A stretch of 19,157 bases of DNA from an uncultured Prevotella sp. (GTDB taxonomy: Bacteria; Bacteroidota; Bacteroidia; Bacteroidales; Bacteroidaceae): contig CAKQDG010000035.1 in NCBI GenBank assembly GCA_934219025.1, forward strand, positions 1 to 19,157, read 5' to 3'. How positions within the stretch are numbered: the stretch's first letter is position 1; each line of letters opens with the position of its first letter. The notes below the pieces were generated by a model, which worked only from the letters and a program-made list of their open reading frames with translations, was not told the DNA's origin and did not search any database. This document shows, piece by piece, positions 1-6,897 of the stretch. A program made the translations under genes and the position numbers.

Positions 1-5
1 ATTTG

Positions 6-77
6 TAGTCCCTAGGAGAGTCGAACTCCTCTTTAGAGAATGAAAATCTCTCGTCCTAACCGATAGACGAAGGGACC
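6..77 (-). tRNA. tRNA-Glu (anticodon TTC)
   Basis: Read on the minus strand this folds as a complete 72-nt cloverleaf. The acceptor stem is GGTCCCT/AGGGACT, closed by a G1:U72 wobble, with discriminator A73. The anticodon stem AGAGA/TCTCT encloses the loop TTTTCAT, so the anticodon is TTC (glutamate). The T arm is AGGAG-TTCGACT-CTCCT. The 3' CCA is not encoded. It is divergent from recO and has its own promoter just upstream. Confidence 0.96.
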
Positions 78-98
78 GTGCTTTTAATTTTTGCGGTG

Positions 99-130
99 CA
101 AAGTTACGGCAAAGAAATTAAATGAGCAAA
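99..130 (-). promoter_or_regulatory. sigma-ABfr-type promoter for tRNA-Glu
   Basis: On the minus strand a TTTG (-33 element, 127-130) lies 20 nt from a perfect TAnnTTTG (TAACTTTG, 99-106). This matches the known Bacteroidota primary sigma factor consensus. The -7 element ends 22 nt before the first base of the tRNA, so the primary transcript should have only a short 5' leader. Confidence 0.75.
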
Positions 131-211
131 TATTTTCAACAGAAAATTCAAAAAATCTGTTTTTTTGCATTGTTTTTATGGATTTTATGCCCAAATCAGG
201 ATGTTTTTTGA

Positions 212-219
212 TAATTTTG
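212..219 (+). promoter_or_regulatory. possible -7 element for recO
   Basis: TAATTTTG matches TAnnTTTG and lies 11 nt before the chosen recO ATG. No convincing TTTG sits at the right distance upstream. The leader would be very short if this is used, so the call is weak. Confidence 0.3.
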
Positions 220-230
220 CGAAGAAAAAT

Positions 231-962
231 ATGTTGTCAAGCGTCAATGTCATAGTGCTCCGCGCCTTCATGTTCGGCGACACGAAGATGATGGTGGATG
301 TTCTCTCGCGCGAGGAGGGCAGGATGTCGTGTGTCTTCAAAACCGGTTCATCAAAAAGGGGGAAGAGCCGCCGGCAGATTTTCCAGCCCCTGTCGCAACT
401 TGAGCTCACGCTTGAAAGAAAAACCCCGGGACAGCTTGCCACGATAAGGGATGCCCACATCAGCACTGCGTTCAGATCGGTGCAGTTCGACCCCTACAAG
501 CTTTCCATCACAATGTTTCTTGCCGAAACGCTTTGCAGCGTGACAAAATCGGAACAAAGTTCGCCCACCCTATTCGACTATATCAGCGACAGCATACAGT
601 GGCTGGACAATGCCGATGCAGGTTTTTCAAATTTCCACCTTGTCTTTTTGATGCGCCTCACCAAGTTTATCGGTTTTTTCCCAAACACCGAAGACTATAC
701 CGAAGGCTACTGCTTTGATATGGAAAACGGATGTTTCGTGCCGTTTGCCACAAGCGAGCACGGGTTTCTCAACGCCGAGGAAACAAAAAAGATGCACGCA
801 CTGATGCGCATGAACTACAGCACTATGCACCTTTTCCGGATGTCGCACACGGAGCGCAACCGCTGTCTTGACGTTATCATGGAGTTTTACGCCATGCACG
901 TGCCAAATTTCGGAGAATTGAAATCAATAAAGATTCTGAGAGAGATTTTTTCACCTATATAA
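231..962 (+). CDS. recO: DNA repair protein RecO
   Basis: RecO is a recombination mediator of the RecFOR pathway. It binds ssDNA and SSB and helps load RecA onto gapped DNA. The 243-residue product has the N-terminal OB-fold pattern (VNVIVLRAFMFGD near residues 5-17, then EGRMSCVFK) and the helical C-terminal part usual for Bacteroidales RecO, including the segment around GYCFDMENGCF. The frame is open further upstream (TTG at 165, ATG at 201), but the conserved family N-terminus begins at the ATG at 231, so I chose that start. The usual RecO length is about 240 residues. The CxxC zinc motif of some RecO proteins is absent, as in other members that lack zinc. The gene is monocistronic by spacing; the next gene starts 213 bp downstream. 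Confidence 0.9.
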   Translation: MLSSVNVIVLRAFMFGDTKMMVDVLSREEGRMSCVFKTGSSKRGKSRRQIFQPLSQLELTLERKTPGQLATIRDAHISTAFRSVQFDPYKLSITMFLAETLCSVTKSEQSSPTLFDYISDSIQWLDNADAGFSNFHLVFLMRLTKFIGFFPNTEDYTEGYCFDMENGCFVPFATSEHGFLNAEETKKMHALMRMNYSTMHLFRMSHTERNRCLDVIMEFYAMHVPNFGELKSIKILREIFSPI

Positions 963-1126
963 TATATATAACATTGACCTACACGAAGTCTACACTTAAA
1001 GCTACATCAAAAAAACAGACATCCGAATGCCGACAACAAGCACCCCGGCCGCTACCATACACTGAAAAGAAAACAAACAACAGCTGCTAACCGTATACTA
1101 CAGGATGTCCGGCGAATCAAGTTCAG

Positions 1127-1134
1127 TATATTTG
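1127..1134 (+). promoter_or_regulatory. candidate -7 promoter element for the holin-amidase pair
   Basis: TATATTTG is a perfect TAnnTTTG match 41 nt upstream of the holin start codon, a normal Bacteroidota leader length. The -33 position (about 1103-1106) has no clear TTTG, so it would be a weak or regulated promoter. The rest of the 213-bp gap after recO shows no gene. Confidence 0.45.
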
Positions 1135-1175
1135 CAAGCGTTTTAATCATCAACAATCTAAACGCAACATTTATC

Positions 1176-1613
1176 ATGAACAAAACACTCTACACTTTCA
1201 CCGCCGCAACTATGGGAGCAGAAGCTGCACAAACACTATACGACCTTAGGTGGATGCTCGTTTTCATAGTGTGGCTTCTCGCGGCAAACCTGTGGTTTAG
1301 TATCTCAGGCAAAAGGAAATCCGGACAATCATTCTGCATAACGCAAGAGGTTCGAAGCACCTGCAACAAGCTGGTGGATTACCTGGCATATCTGATGTCT
1401 GGCGCAATTCTCGGACTTGCCATATTCGAACCGCTCGGTATTGCCGAACACACAGCAACAGCGGCAACGGGACTTGCCCTTGGTTGCATTTGGGAATTGG
1501 AGAGCATCGCGGACAATATCTGCAAACTGCACGGAATAGAAGTTGAACACAGCGCAAGAAAGATTCTCTCGCGCCTGCTCAAGAGCAAATTCAAATGGCT
1601 CAGCGAAGAATAA
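1176..1613 (+). CDS. phage holin-family membrane protein
   Basis: This is a 145-residue membrane protein resembling the phage holin family found in Bacteroidales prophages and chromosomal lysis cassettes. Hydrophobic stretches lie at about residues 25-43 (RWMLVFIVWLLAANLWF), 68-86 (DYLAYLMSGAILGLAIF) and 92-108. They are followed by a charged cytoplasmic-type tail (about 116-145) rich in Lys and Arg. A holin would form inner-membrane lesions that let an endolysin reach peptidoglycan. The amidase gene 39 bp downstream on the same strand supports this role, because holin-endolysin gene pairs are standard. There are no capsid, tail, integrase or repressor genes nearby. It could instead be a small transporter-like protein of unrelated function; the assignment rests on topology and neighbour. 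Confidence 0.7.
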   Translation: MNKTLYTFTAATMGAEAAQTLYDLRWMLVFIVWLLAANLWFSISGKRKSGQSFCITQEVRSTCNKLVDYLAYLMSGAILGLAIFEPLGIAEHTATAATGLALGCIWELESIADNICKLHGIEVEHSARKILSRLLKSKFKWLSEE

Positions 1614-1652
1614 ACACACAGTAATACAAACTTAAAAAAATATTTCAGAACC

Positions 1653-2078
1653 ATGAGAGACATTAAAACAATTTTCATTCACTGCACGGCCACGAAACAG
1701 ACCGCGACACCAGAGTCAATAACCGAAAGCTTCAAGAAAAGAGGCTGGAAATTTCCGGGCTACCATTATCTCATAACACCCGAGGGAAAAACCTTGCAGC
1801 TTCTCGACATCTCACTGCCAAGCAACGGAGTGAAGGGACACAATACCGAATCAATAAACATTGCCTATATAGGCGGAGTAACAGACAACGGAAAACCGAC
1901 AGACAACAGAACCATAGAACAAAAAGCAGCGATAGTGCATCTGTTGATACAACTGAGAGAGAAATTTCCGCATTCGCACATCATGGGACACCGCGATATC
2001 TGGAGCACTCGCGACAGCAGAAAATGGAAGAAAAACTGTCCATGTTTCAATGCAACAGAAGAATACAAATATATTTAA
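1653..2078 (+). CDS. N-acetylmuramoyl-L-alanine amidase (Amidase_2/T7 lysozyme-like endolysin)
   Basis: This is a zinc amidase of the T7 lysozyme/PGRP fold, predicted to cut the bond between MurNAc and L-Ala in peptidoglycan. The 141 residues form a single catalytic domain. They include IFIHCTAT (zinc ligand His10), the GYHYLI strand (36-41), the GHN turn (62-64), SINIAYIGG (67-75), and the C-terminal GHRDI (His113) with NCPCFN, where Cys129 is the likely third zinc ligand. The length fits compact phage endolysins. No signal peptide or wall-binding domain is visible, so export would depend on the holin encoded just upstream. This type is common in Bacteroidales prophages and chromosomal cassettes. 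The stop codon is followed by a hairpin terminator. Confidence 0.88.
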   Translation: MRDIKTIFIHCTATKQTATPESITESFKKRGWKFPGYHYLITPEGKTLQLLDISLPSNGVKGHNTESINIAYIGGVTDNGKPTDNRTIEQKAAIVHLLIQLREKFPHSHIMGHRDIWSTRDSRKWKKNCPCFNATEEYKYI

Positions 2079-2105
2079 GGCTGCGGAAAACACATTCAAG
2101 ACAAA

Positions 2106-2150
2106 ACAGAAAAAGGACCCGTGCATCACTGCAAGAGTCCTTTTCCGTTT
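2106..2150. terminator. bidirectional terminator between amidase and tRNA-Ser
   Basis: AAAAGGAC (2111-2118) pairs with GTCCTTTT (2137-2144), with an inner TGCA/TGCA stem (2122-2125 and 2130-2133). On the plus strand the stem ends in TTTT. On the minus strand it is followed by a T-rich run (complement of 2101-2115). It can serve both the amidase and the convergent tRNA-Ser gene. Confidence 0.65.
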
Positions 2151-2186
2151 GCCCGACGGCAAACCATCAAAATCTTAAATCTATAG

Positions 2187-2274
2187 CGGAAAGAACAGGA
2201 TTCGAACCTGCGAAACGCTTTAGACGTTTACACGCTTTCCAGGCGTGCCTCTTCAACCACTCGAGCACCTTTCC
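2187..2274 (-). tRNA. tRNA-Ser (anticodon GGA)
   Basis: An 88-nt class II tRNA on the minus strand. The acceptor stem is GGAAAGG/TCTTTCC with discriminator G73. The anticodon stem CACGC/GCGTG encloses the loop CTGGAAA, giving anticodon GGA. It has the long variable arm expected for serine, and a T arm GCAGG-TTCGAAT-CCTGT. CCA is not encoded. Its 3' end faces the holin-amidase cassette. Confidence 0.96.
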
Positions 2275-2311
2275 CCTTTCAAGCCACACCCGAGATGCAG
2301 CTTATCTTTTG

Positions 2312-2341
2312 CAAAGATAATGCAATTTTGTTTCTGGCAAA
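2312..2341 (-). promoter_or_regulatory. sigma-ABfr-type promoter for tRNA-Ser
   Basis: On the minus strand TTTG (2338-2341) is followed after 18 nt by TATCTTTG (2312-2319), a near-ideal Bacteroidota promoter. The -7 element ends 37 nt before the tRNA 5' end. Confidence 0.75.
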
Positions 2342-2734
2342 AATATTTGTGCAACATTTTTTATATTCACCAACAAATCCATAATCATGCAATATAAACA
2401 AGGCATTATTTATTTAGATTAATTAATACCAATACGTTAAAGTTTGTTTACACTCAGCAACAATCAACAGGCGGTTTCAATAGGAAGTTTGTCTTTCAAC
2501 AAAAAAAATATCTCCACGCAGATTAAAGCAAATACTCACCTCGAAAAGAAAGACAATGGAGTAAAAACAAAAACTCTATTGACAACACAACATGAAAATC
2601 AATCAACAATCACAATATAAATTATGTTAATTAAACCATATGTCAATTCACATCCATAAACTTCCAAAAGAAACGCCACAGCACCTCAACGAGAAAACAT
2701 CAAAATTAAAAAAATACGGTGTTTTTGCAAATTT
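2342..2734. other. AT-rich intergenic region ahead of the dcw cluster, no gene seen
   Basis: Apart from the tRNA-Ser promoter at its left edge I see no convincing gene here. An open frame from 2640 runs into mraZ, but its first 56 codons match nothing in the MraZ family and span the predicted promoter. The stretch is AT-rich, with TTAATTAAT-like tracts around 2420-2427. It holds one clear hairpin (2554-2581), listed separately. TTTG-containing stretches near 2440 and 2487 lack a matching element at the right spacing. Confidence 0.6.
2554..2581. repeat. inverted repeat upstream of mraZ
   Basis: CAATGGAGT (2554-2562) pairs with ACTCTATTG (2573-2581), giving a 9-bp stem with one G:U pair around the A-rich loop AAAAACAAAA. 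No T-run follows on the plus strand, so it does not look like a simple terminator. Function unknown. Confidence 0.45.
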
Positions 2735-2760
2735 GTGGAGTAAAGTGGTGGAGTGTGGGG
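2735..2760 (+). promoter_or_regulatory. MraZ operator: three GTGGNG boxes at 10-nt period
   Basis: GTGGAG (2735), GTGGTG (2745) and GTGGGG (2755) are separated by exactly 4 nt each, so they lie on one face of the helix. MraZ proteins of other phyla (E. coli, mycoplasmas) are known to bind tandem TGGG/GTGG repeats with about 10-nt periodicity upstream of their own gene. The boxes cover the expected -33 region of the downstream promoter, which suggests autorepression of the dcw operon by MraZ. Confidence 0.75.
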
Positions 2761-2769
2761 AAAAATATG

Positions 2770-2777
2770 TAACTTTG
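2770..2777 (+). promoter_or_regulatory. -7 element of the dcw operon promoter
   Basis: TAACTTTG is a perfect TAnnTTTG. Transcription should start near 2783, giving a leader of about 25 nt before the mraZ ATG at 2808. The -33 position lies inside the second and third GTGG boxes and has no good TTTG. The promoter may therefore be intrinsically weak and sensitive to MraZ binding. Confidence 0.7.
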
Positions 2778-2807
2778 AAGCCGAATAACCCCATATATTA
2801 TGTACGT

Positions 2808-3281
2808 ATGCGTTTTTTAGGTAACATAGAGGCAAAAGTTGATGCAAAGGGAAGAATATTCTTTCCTTCCACTTTCCGCAAGCTGCTGCAAACCTGCGGA
2901 GAGGAAAGTCTTGTGTTGCGCAAAGACGTATTCCAGCCATGTCTCGTGATCTATCCACAAAGCGTCTGGAACAAGCAGATGGATGAGCTTAGGGCGAAAT
3001 TGAACAGATGGAACAAGGAACACCAGCGGATTTTCCGCCAGTTCGTTTCCGACGCAGAATCCATCACACTCGACGGAAACGGAAGATTTCTGATACCAAA
3101 GAGATACCTCGACATGGCAAACATAACACAGGGGGTGAAGTTCATCGGAATGGGCGACTCCATCGAGATATGGAGCAATGCCAACACCGAGAAGCCTTTT
3201 ATGGAGCCCGAAGAATTCGGAGCCGCACTGGAAGGCATCATGGGTAATTTCACCCAGGCAACAGAGAATACTGAATTCTAA
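2808..3281 (+). CDS. mraZ: division/cell wall cluster transcriptional regulator MraZ
   Basis: MraZ is a DNA-binding protein with two SpoVT-AbrB-like domains that forms ring-shaped oligomers and controls the dcw operon it leads. The product is 157 residues, close to the family norm of about 150. The first domain carries DAKGRIFFPSTFRK (residues 12-25). The second carries DGNGRFLIPKRYLD (89-102). The reading frame stays open to an ATG at 2640, but the conserved N-terminus (MRFLGNIEAKVD) begins at 2808 and the longer form would run through the promoter and operator, so 2808 is preferred. There is no Shine-Dalgarno sequence, as is usual in this phylum. It lies 17 bp before rsmH. Tandem GTGG boxes immediately upstream support autoregulation. 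Confidence 0.93.
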   Translation: MRFLGNIEAKVDAKGRIFFPSTFRKLLQTCGEESLVLRKDVFQPCLVIYPQSVWNKQMDELRAKLNRWNKEHQRIFRQFVSDAESITLDGNGRFLIPKRYLDMANITQGVKFIGMGDSIEIWSNANTEKPFMEPEEFGAALEGIMGNFTQATENTEF

Positions 3282-3298
3282 AAAAACAGAAAGAAAAA

Positions 3299-4213
3299 AT
3301 GACCACTATCATCGATACATACCACGTGCCGGTTCTGCTCAACGAAAGCGTTGGCGGACTTGACATAAAACCTGGCGGCATATACATTGACGTTACCTTT
3401 GGTGGTGGCGGTCATAGCCGCGAAATATTGTCGCGGCTCAACGGAAGTGGGCATCTGTACAGTTTCGACCAGGATGCCGATGCCGAGAAAAACGTTGAGC
3501 CTCAAGACAACTTCACCTTCGTGCGCAGCAACTTCAGGTATCTGAAAAACTGGATGCGATATTATGGCATCGACGGCATCGACGGAGTACTTGCCGACCT
3601 CGGAGTGTCGAGCCACCATTTCGACGACGAGACACGCGGATTCTCTTTCCGCTTCGACTCACCGCTCGACATGCGAATGAACAAAAGGGGCGGCGACACC
3701 GCTGCCGACCTGCTCAACAAATGCGCCGAGGAAGAACTTGCCGACATGTTCTACCTTTACGGCGAACTGAAAAACTCCAGGCGCATAGCATCCACAATAG
3801 TCAAGGCAAGGGCACAAGCTCCATTTACTACCACACAAGACCTGATAAATGCCACGCAGCCACTGTTTCCGAAAGAAAGAGGAAAAAAGGAAATGGCAAA
3901 ACTTTTTCAGGCACTGCGCATAGTGGTAAACCACGAAATGTCGGCATTGAGAGAAATGCTCGAGGCAGCAACACTCTTGCTGAAGCCCGGCGGAAGACTG
4001 TCGGTCATTACTTACCATAGTCTGGAAGACCGCATCGTGAAAAACATGATGAAAACAGGAAACCCCGAGGGTAAAATGAAGCAAGACTTCTTCGGACGGG
4101 TGGAAACACCATTCAAACTGGTAAACAACAAAGTGATTGTGCCGGATGCCGACGAACAGGAACGTAACCCACGCAGCAGAAGCGCTAAACTAAGAATTGC
4201 AGAAAAGAAATGA
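3299..4213 (+). CDS. rsmH: 16S rRNA (cytosine(1402)-N(4))-methyltransferase RsmH
   Basis: RsmH (MraW) uses S-adenosylmethionine to methylate N4 of C1402 in 16S rRNA at the ribosomal P site. The 304-residue product shows the SAM-binding motif DVTFGGGGHS (31-40), the ADLGVSSHHFDD segment (99-110), the RGFSFRFDSPLDMRM region (113-127), VITYHSLEDRIVK (236-248) and the C-terminal RNPRSRSAKLR (289-299). All are RsmH signatures, and the length is normal. It overlaps the ftsL-like gene by 4 nt (ATGA), which indicates translational coupling. Its place between mraZ and ftsL is conserved across most bacteria. Confidence 0.96.
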   Translation: MTTIIDTYHVPVLLNESVGGLDIKPGGIYIDVTFGGGGHSREILSRLNGSGHLYSFDQDADAEKNVEPQDNFTFVRSNFRYLKNWMRYYGIDGIDGVLADLGVSSHHFDDETRGFSFRFDSPLDMRMNKRGGDTAADLLNKCAEEELADMFYLYGELKNSRRIASTIVKARAQAPFTTTQDLINATQPLFPKERGKKEMAKLFQALRIVVNHEMSALREMLEAATLLLKPGGRLSVITYHSLEDRIVKNMMKTGNPEGKMKQDFFGRVETPFKLVNNKVIVPDADEQERNPRSRSAKLRIAEKK

Positions 4214-4713
4214 CAGAAGACAACAAAGACATAACAGCAGGAAAGCCAGCGGAAAACAAGGAACCTGCCGACAGTCCAGACAAAAAAGAAGCTGCCGAAA
4301 AAGCTGACACAGCAGAATTGTCTGAAGCAAAAGAGGAACTGCGGCGCATCGTGCAGGAACAGGCAAGAGAAGACGAACTGCCTTTCTCTGCCGACTTCAC
4401 ACTGAGGAAAATCCTCGGCGGCGAATTCCTCACCGCAAAACTTCTGCGCCAACAAATATGGCTGGTGTTGCTCATCGTTGGATTCACTATCGTGTATATA
4501 TCCAACAGATACAGCTGCGACCAGCAACGAATAGAGATATCAAAACTTACAAAGGAACTGGAAGAGGCAAAATTCAAGGCTATGTCGAGCACAAGCGAAC
4601 TCACCGAAGTGAGCCGCGAAAGCAACGTGCTGGAAATGCTCAGACTGAATAAAGACAGCGTGCTCCACATACCCAACCAGCCACCTTATATAATAAACGT
4701 GCCGGAACAATGA
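4210..4713 (+). CDS. ftsL: FtsL-like cell division protein
   Basis: This is a small bitopic membrane protein of 167 residues in the ftsL position between rsmH and ftsI. It has a long hydrophilic Lys/Glu/Ala-rich cytoplasmic N-terminus (about 1-82), one membrane segment (about 83-98, IWLVLLIVGFTIVYIS), a short heptad-like coiled coil (about 105-125), and a C-terminal part with SRESNVLEMLRL and NQPPYII. These are typical of the Bacteroidota FtsL-like family, which is poorly conserved with E. coli FtsL. By analogy it should join FtsQ in a periplasmic complex that activates FtsW-FtsI; no FtsB homologue is visible here. The N-terminus is longer than in enterobacterial FtsL. It overlaps both neighbours by 4 nt. 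Confidence 0.8.
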   Translation: MTEDNKDITAGKPAENKEPADSPDKKEAAEKADTAELSEAKEELRRIVQEQAREDELPFSADFTLRKILGGEFLTAKLLRQQIWLVLLIVGFTIVYISNRYSCDQQRIEISKLTKELEEAKFKAMSSTSELTEVSRESNVLEMLRLNKDSVLHIPNQPPYIINVPEQ

Positions 4714-6869
4714 GTAGACTAATAGACAAAAGCAAAATAATATTCAGGTTCAAAATCATTGCCTGGGTTGCAGTGGCTATTGGCGTATTGATCATCGGAA
4801 GGGTGATGTATATAGGCACTGTGAAACACGACTACTGGATGAAGGTGGCTGCACAGAAGAAGATAGAAAACGAACCTATCACTCCTGAACGCGGAAACAT
4901 ACTGAGCTGCGACGGCAGATTGCTCTCGGGCACATTGCCGGAATACGAAGTGAAAATAGACTTCAAGGTGTGCCGGCAATTCCGCGATTCGATGTGGAAC
5001 GCCGATTTCAACAAAATCTGCAACGGTCTTCACCATATATTCCCCGACAAGAGCATCGCGTCTATCAGCGAACATCTAAAGAAGGGATACGAAAAGAGCA
5101 GCCAAAGCTGGCCCATAGTCAAGGGAAGGGTTACTTTTGAGCAGTTTTCGGCAATCAAGCAGTTGCCTGTATTCAACCAGCCTCCTTACAGGGGCGGATT
5201 CAACTATGAAACCTTCTCTACAAGAAAGAAACCTTTCGGCTCGCTTGCTTCAAGAACCATAGGCGACCTCGTAACCTGGAACGGAAAGGCAAAAAACGGA
5301 CTCGAACAATGGTTCGACTCCGACCTTCGGGGTATACCGGGAGTGAAGAGCATAAAGAAAGTGTTCAACAAGAACATTGCCGAGGTTGAAAAAGAACCGG
5401 TAAACGGTTCTGACATCATAACGACAATCGACGTGGGGATGCAAGATCTATCAGAACGCGCCCTCGTAGAAAAACTGCGCGAGATAAACGGAAATGTGGG
5501 CGTGGCAATTGTCATGGAAGTGAAAACCGGAGACATCAAGGCTATGGTGAACATGACAAAATGTGCCGACGGCAACTACTACGAGATAAAGAACAATGCC
5601 GTTTCTGACTTGCTGGAACCGGGTTCGGTGTTCAAGACTGCATCCATAATGGTTGCCCTCGACGACGGAGTGTGCGACACCACATATATGGTAGACACGG
5701 GAAGCGGCGTCTGGGATATGTATGGAGCAAAGATGAAAGACCACAACTGGGCAAAAGGAGGATATGGGACAATATCTCTGCCCAAGACACTGGAAGTGAG
5801 TTCAAACATCGGTGTGAGCCGGATAATCGACCGCTTCTACGGCAAGAATCCGGAAAAGTTCGTGGAAGGAATAAAGCGCATCGGAATGGGGGCAAGTCTC
5901 AACTTGCCATTCGTGGGAGCTGCAAAGGCACAGATAAGAAGTCCGAAACGCAACAAGAAAGGACAGATTATCAACAACTGGTATGGCACCACACTGCCAT
6001 GGATGAGTATTGGCTACGAAACCCAGATTCCGCCAATCTACACGCTAACATTCTATAATGCCATAGCAAACAACGGCAAGATGGTTGCCCCGCGCTTTGT
6101 GAAAAGCATTATGAAAGACGGAGAGATACAGAAAGAGTTTCCCACGGTAGTGATAAAAGACAAAATCTGCAAGGACAAGACTCTAAAGGAAATGCAGACC
6201 ATCCTGTATCACGTGGTAAGCCAGGGACTCGGAAAACGTGCCGGTTCGCCATCGTTCAAAGTGGCAGGAAAAACTGGTACGGCACAGATTTCAAAAGGAA
6301 AGGCCGGCTACAAGAACGGACAGATGAACTATCTGGTAAGCTTTGCGGGATATTTTCCGGCAGACAACCCGAGATACAGTTGCATCGTGTGCATACAGAA
6401 GCCCGGACTGCCAGCATCCGGAGGATTGCAGAGCGGTGCCGTGTTCCACCAGATATCCGAAGGAATTATGGCACAAAGCCTTAAACTCCTTGCCATAGAC
6501 GCACGAGACTCTTCGTCGATTCTTGTGCCGAAAGTTAAAAACGGCAATATCCTTGCAGCCGACTACGTTCTGTCGCATCTGAAGATAAGGACAAACAACG
6601 GATGGAACGGCAGTTATGCAAGCGGCAATCCCGTATGGGGAAAAGCCGAAGAACGCAGAGGCAGCGTGACCCTTGTAAAGGAACCGGTATACGCAAAAAG
6701 CATAATGCCAAACGTTATCGGGATGGGGGCAAGAGATGCCGTCTATATCCTTGAGTCGAGAGGCTTGAAAGTTACAGTCTACGGCAGGGGTAAAGTGTAT
6801 GAACAAAACATTGCTGCCGGATCAAAGATAAAGAAAGGACAACGCTGCATAATTAAATTGAACATTTAA
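4710..6869 (+). CDS. ftsI: septal peptidoglycan transpeptidase FtsI/PBP3 with C-terminal PASTA domain
   Basis: A class B penicillin-binding protein that cross-links septal peptidoglycan. The 719 residues contain an N-terminal membrane anchor (about 15-36), the PBP dimerisation domain starting near ITPERGNIL (57-65), and a transpeptidase domain. Its catalytic motifs are intact: SVFK (Ser306 nucleophile, Lys309), SSN (364-366) and KTGT (521-524). A single PASTA domain follows (about 663-719, starting SIMPNVIGMGARDAV). PASTA-tailed FtsI of about 700 residues is normal for Bacteroidota but longer than E. coli FtsI (588). The gene overlaps ftsL by 4 nt and precedes murE by 28 bp. FtsW, its partner polymerase, is encoded four genes on. 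The link from about 600 to 662 between the transpeptidase and PASTA is of low complexity. Confidence 0.95.
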   Translation: MSRLIDKSKIIFRFKIIAWVAVAIGVLIIGRVMYIGTVKHDYWMKVAAQKKIENEPITPERGNILSCDGRLLSGTLPEYEVKIDFKVCRQFRDSMWNADFNKICNGLHHIFPDKSIASISEHLKKGYEKSSQSWPIVKGRVTFEQFSAIKQLPVFNQPPYRGGFNYETFSTRKKPFGSLASRTIGDLVTWNGKAKNGLEQWFDSDLRGIPGVKSIKKVFNKNIAEVEKEPVNGSDIITTIDVGMQDLSERALVEKLREINGNVGVAIVMEVKTGDIKAMVNMTKCADGNYYEIKNNAVSDLLEPGSVFKTASIMVALDDGVCDTTYMVDTGSGVWDMYGAKMKDHNWAKGGYGTISLPKTLEVSSNIGVSRIIDRFYGKNPEKFVEGIKRIGMGASLNLPFVGAAKAQIRSPKRNKKGQIINNWYGTTLPWMSIGYETQIPPIYTLTFYNAIANNGKMVAPRFVKSIMKDGEIQKEFPTVVIKDKICKDKTLKEMQTILYHVVSQGLGKRAGSPSFKVAGKTGTAQISKGKAGYKNGQMNYLVSFAGYFPADNPRYSCIVCIQKPGLPASGGLQSGAVFHQISEGIMAQSLKLLAIDARDSSSILVPKVKNGNILAADYVLSHLKIRTNNGWNGSYASGNPVWGKAEERRGSVTLVKEPVYAKSIMPNVIGMGARDAVYILESRGLKVTVYGRGKVYEQNIAAGSKIKKGQRCIIKLNI

Positions 6870-6897
6870 CTGAGAAAACAAAAAAAATATAAAAGCT

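Noticed and set aside
165..230. Upstream starts for RecO (TTG 165, ATG 201)
   Set aside because: The extra residues are Phe-rich, unlike RecO, and overlap the likely promoter; the family N-terminus begins at 231.
2079..2186. Phage attachment site at the 3' end of tRNA-Ser
   Set aside because: The tRNA 3' end faces the lysis cassette, which is suggestive, but I found no second copy of the tRNA 3' sequence on the other side of the cassette and no integrase.
2024..2320. Open frame of 98 codons across the amidase end and tRNA-Ser
   Set aside because: It overlaps a real gene, a terminator and a tRNA; its composition is that of a shadow frame.
2640..2807. In-frame 56-codon N-terminal extension of MraZ
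   Set aside because: It matches no MraZ feature, spans the predicted promoter and operator, and the conserved family N-terminus starts at 2808.
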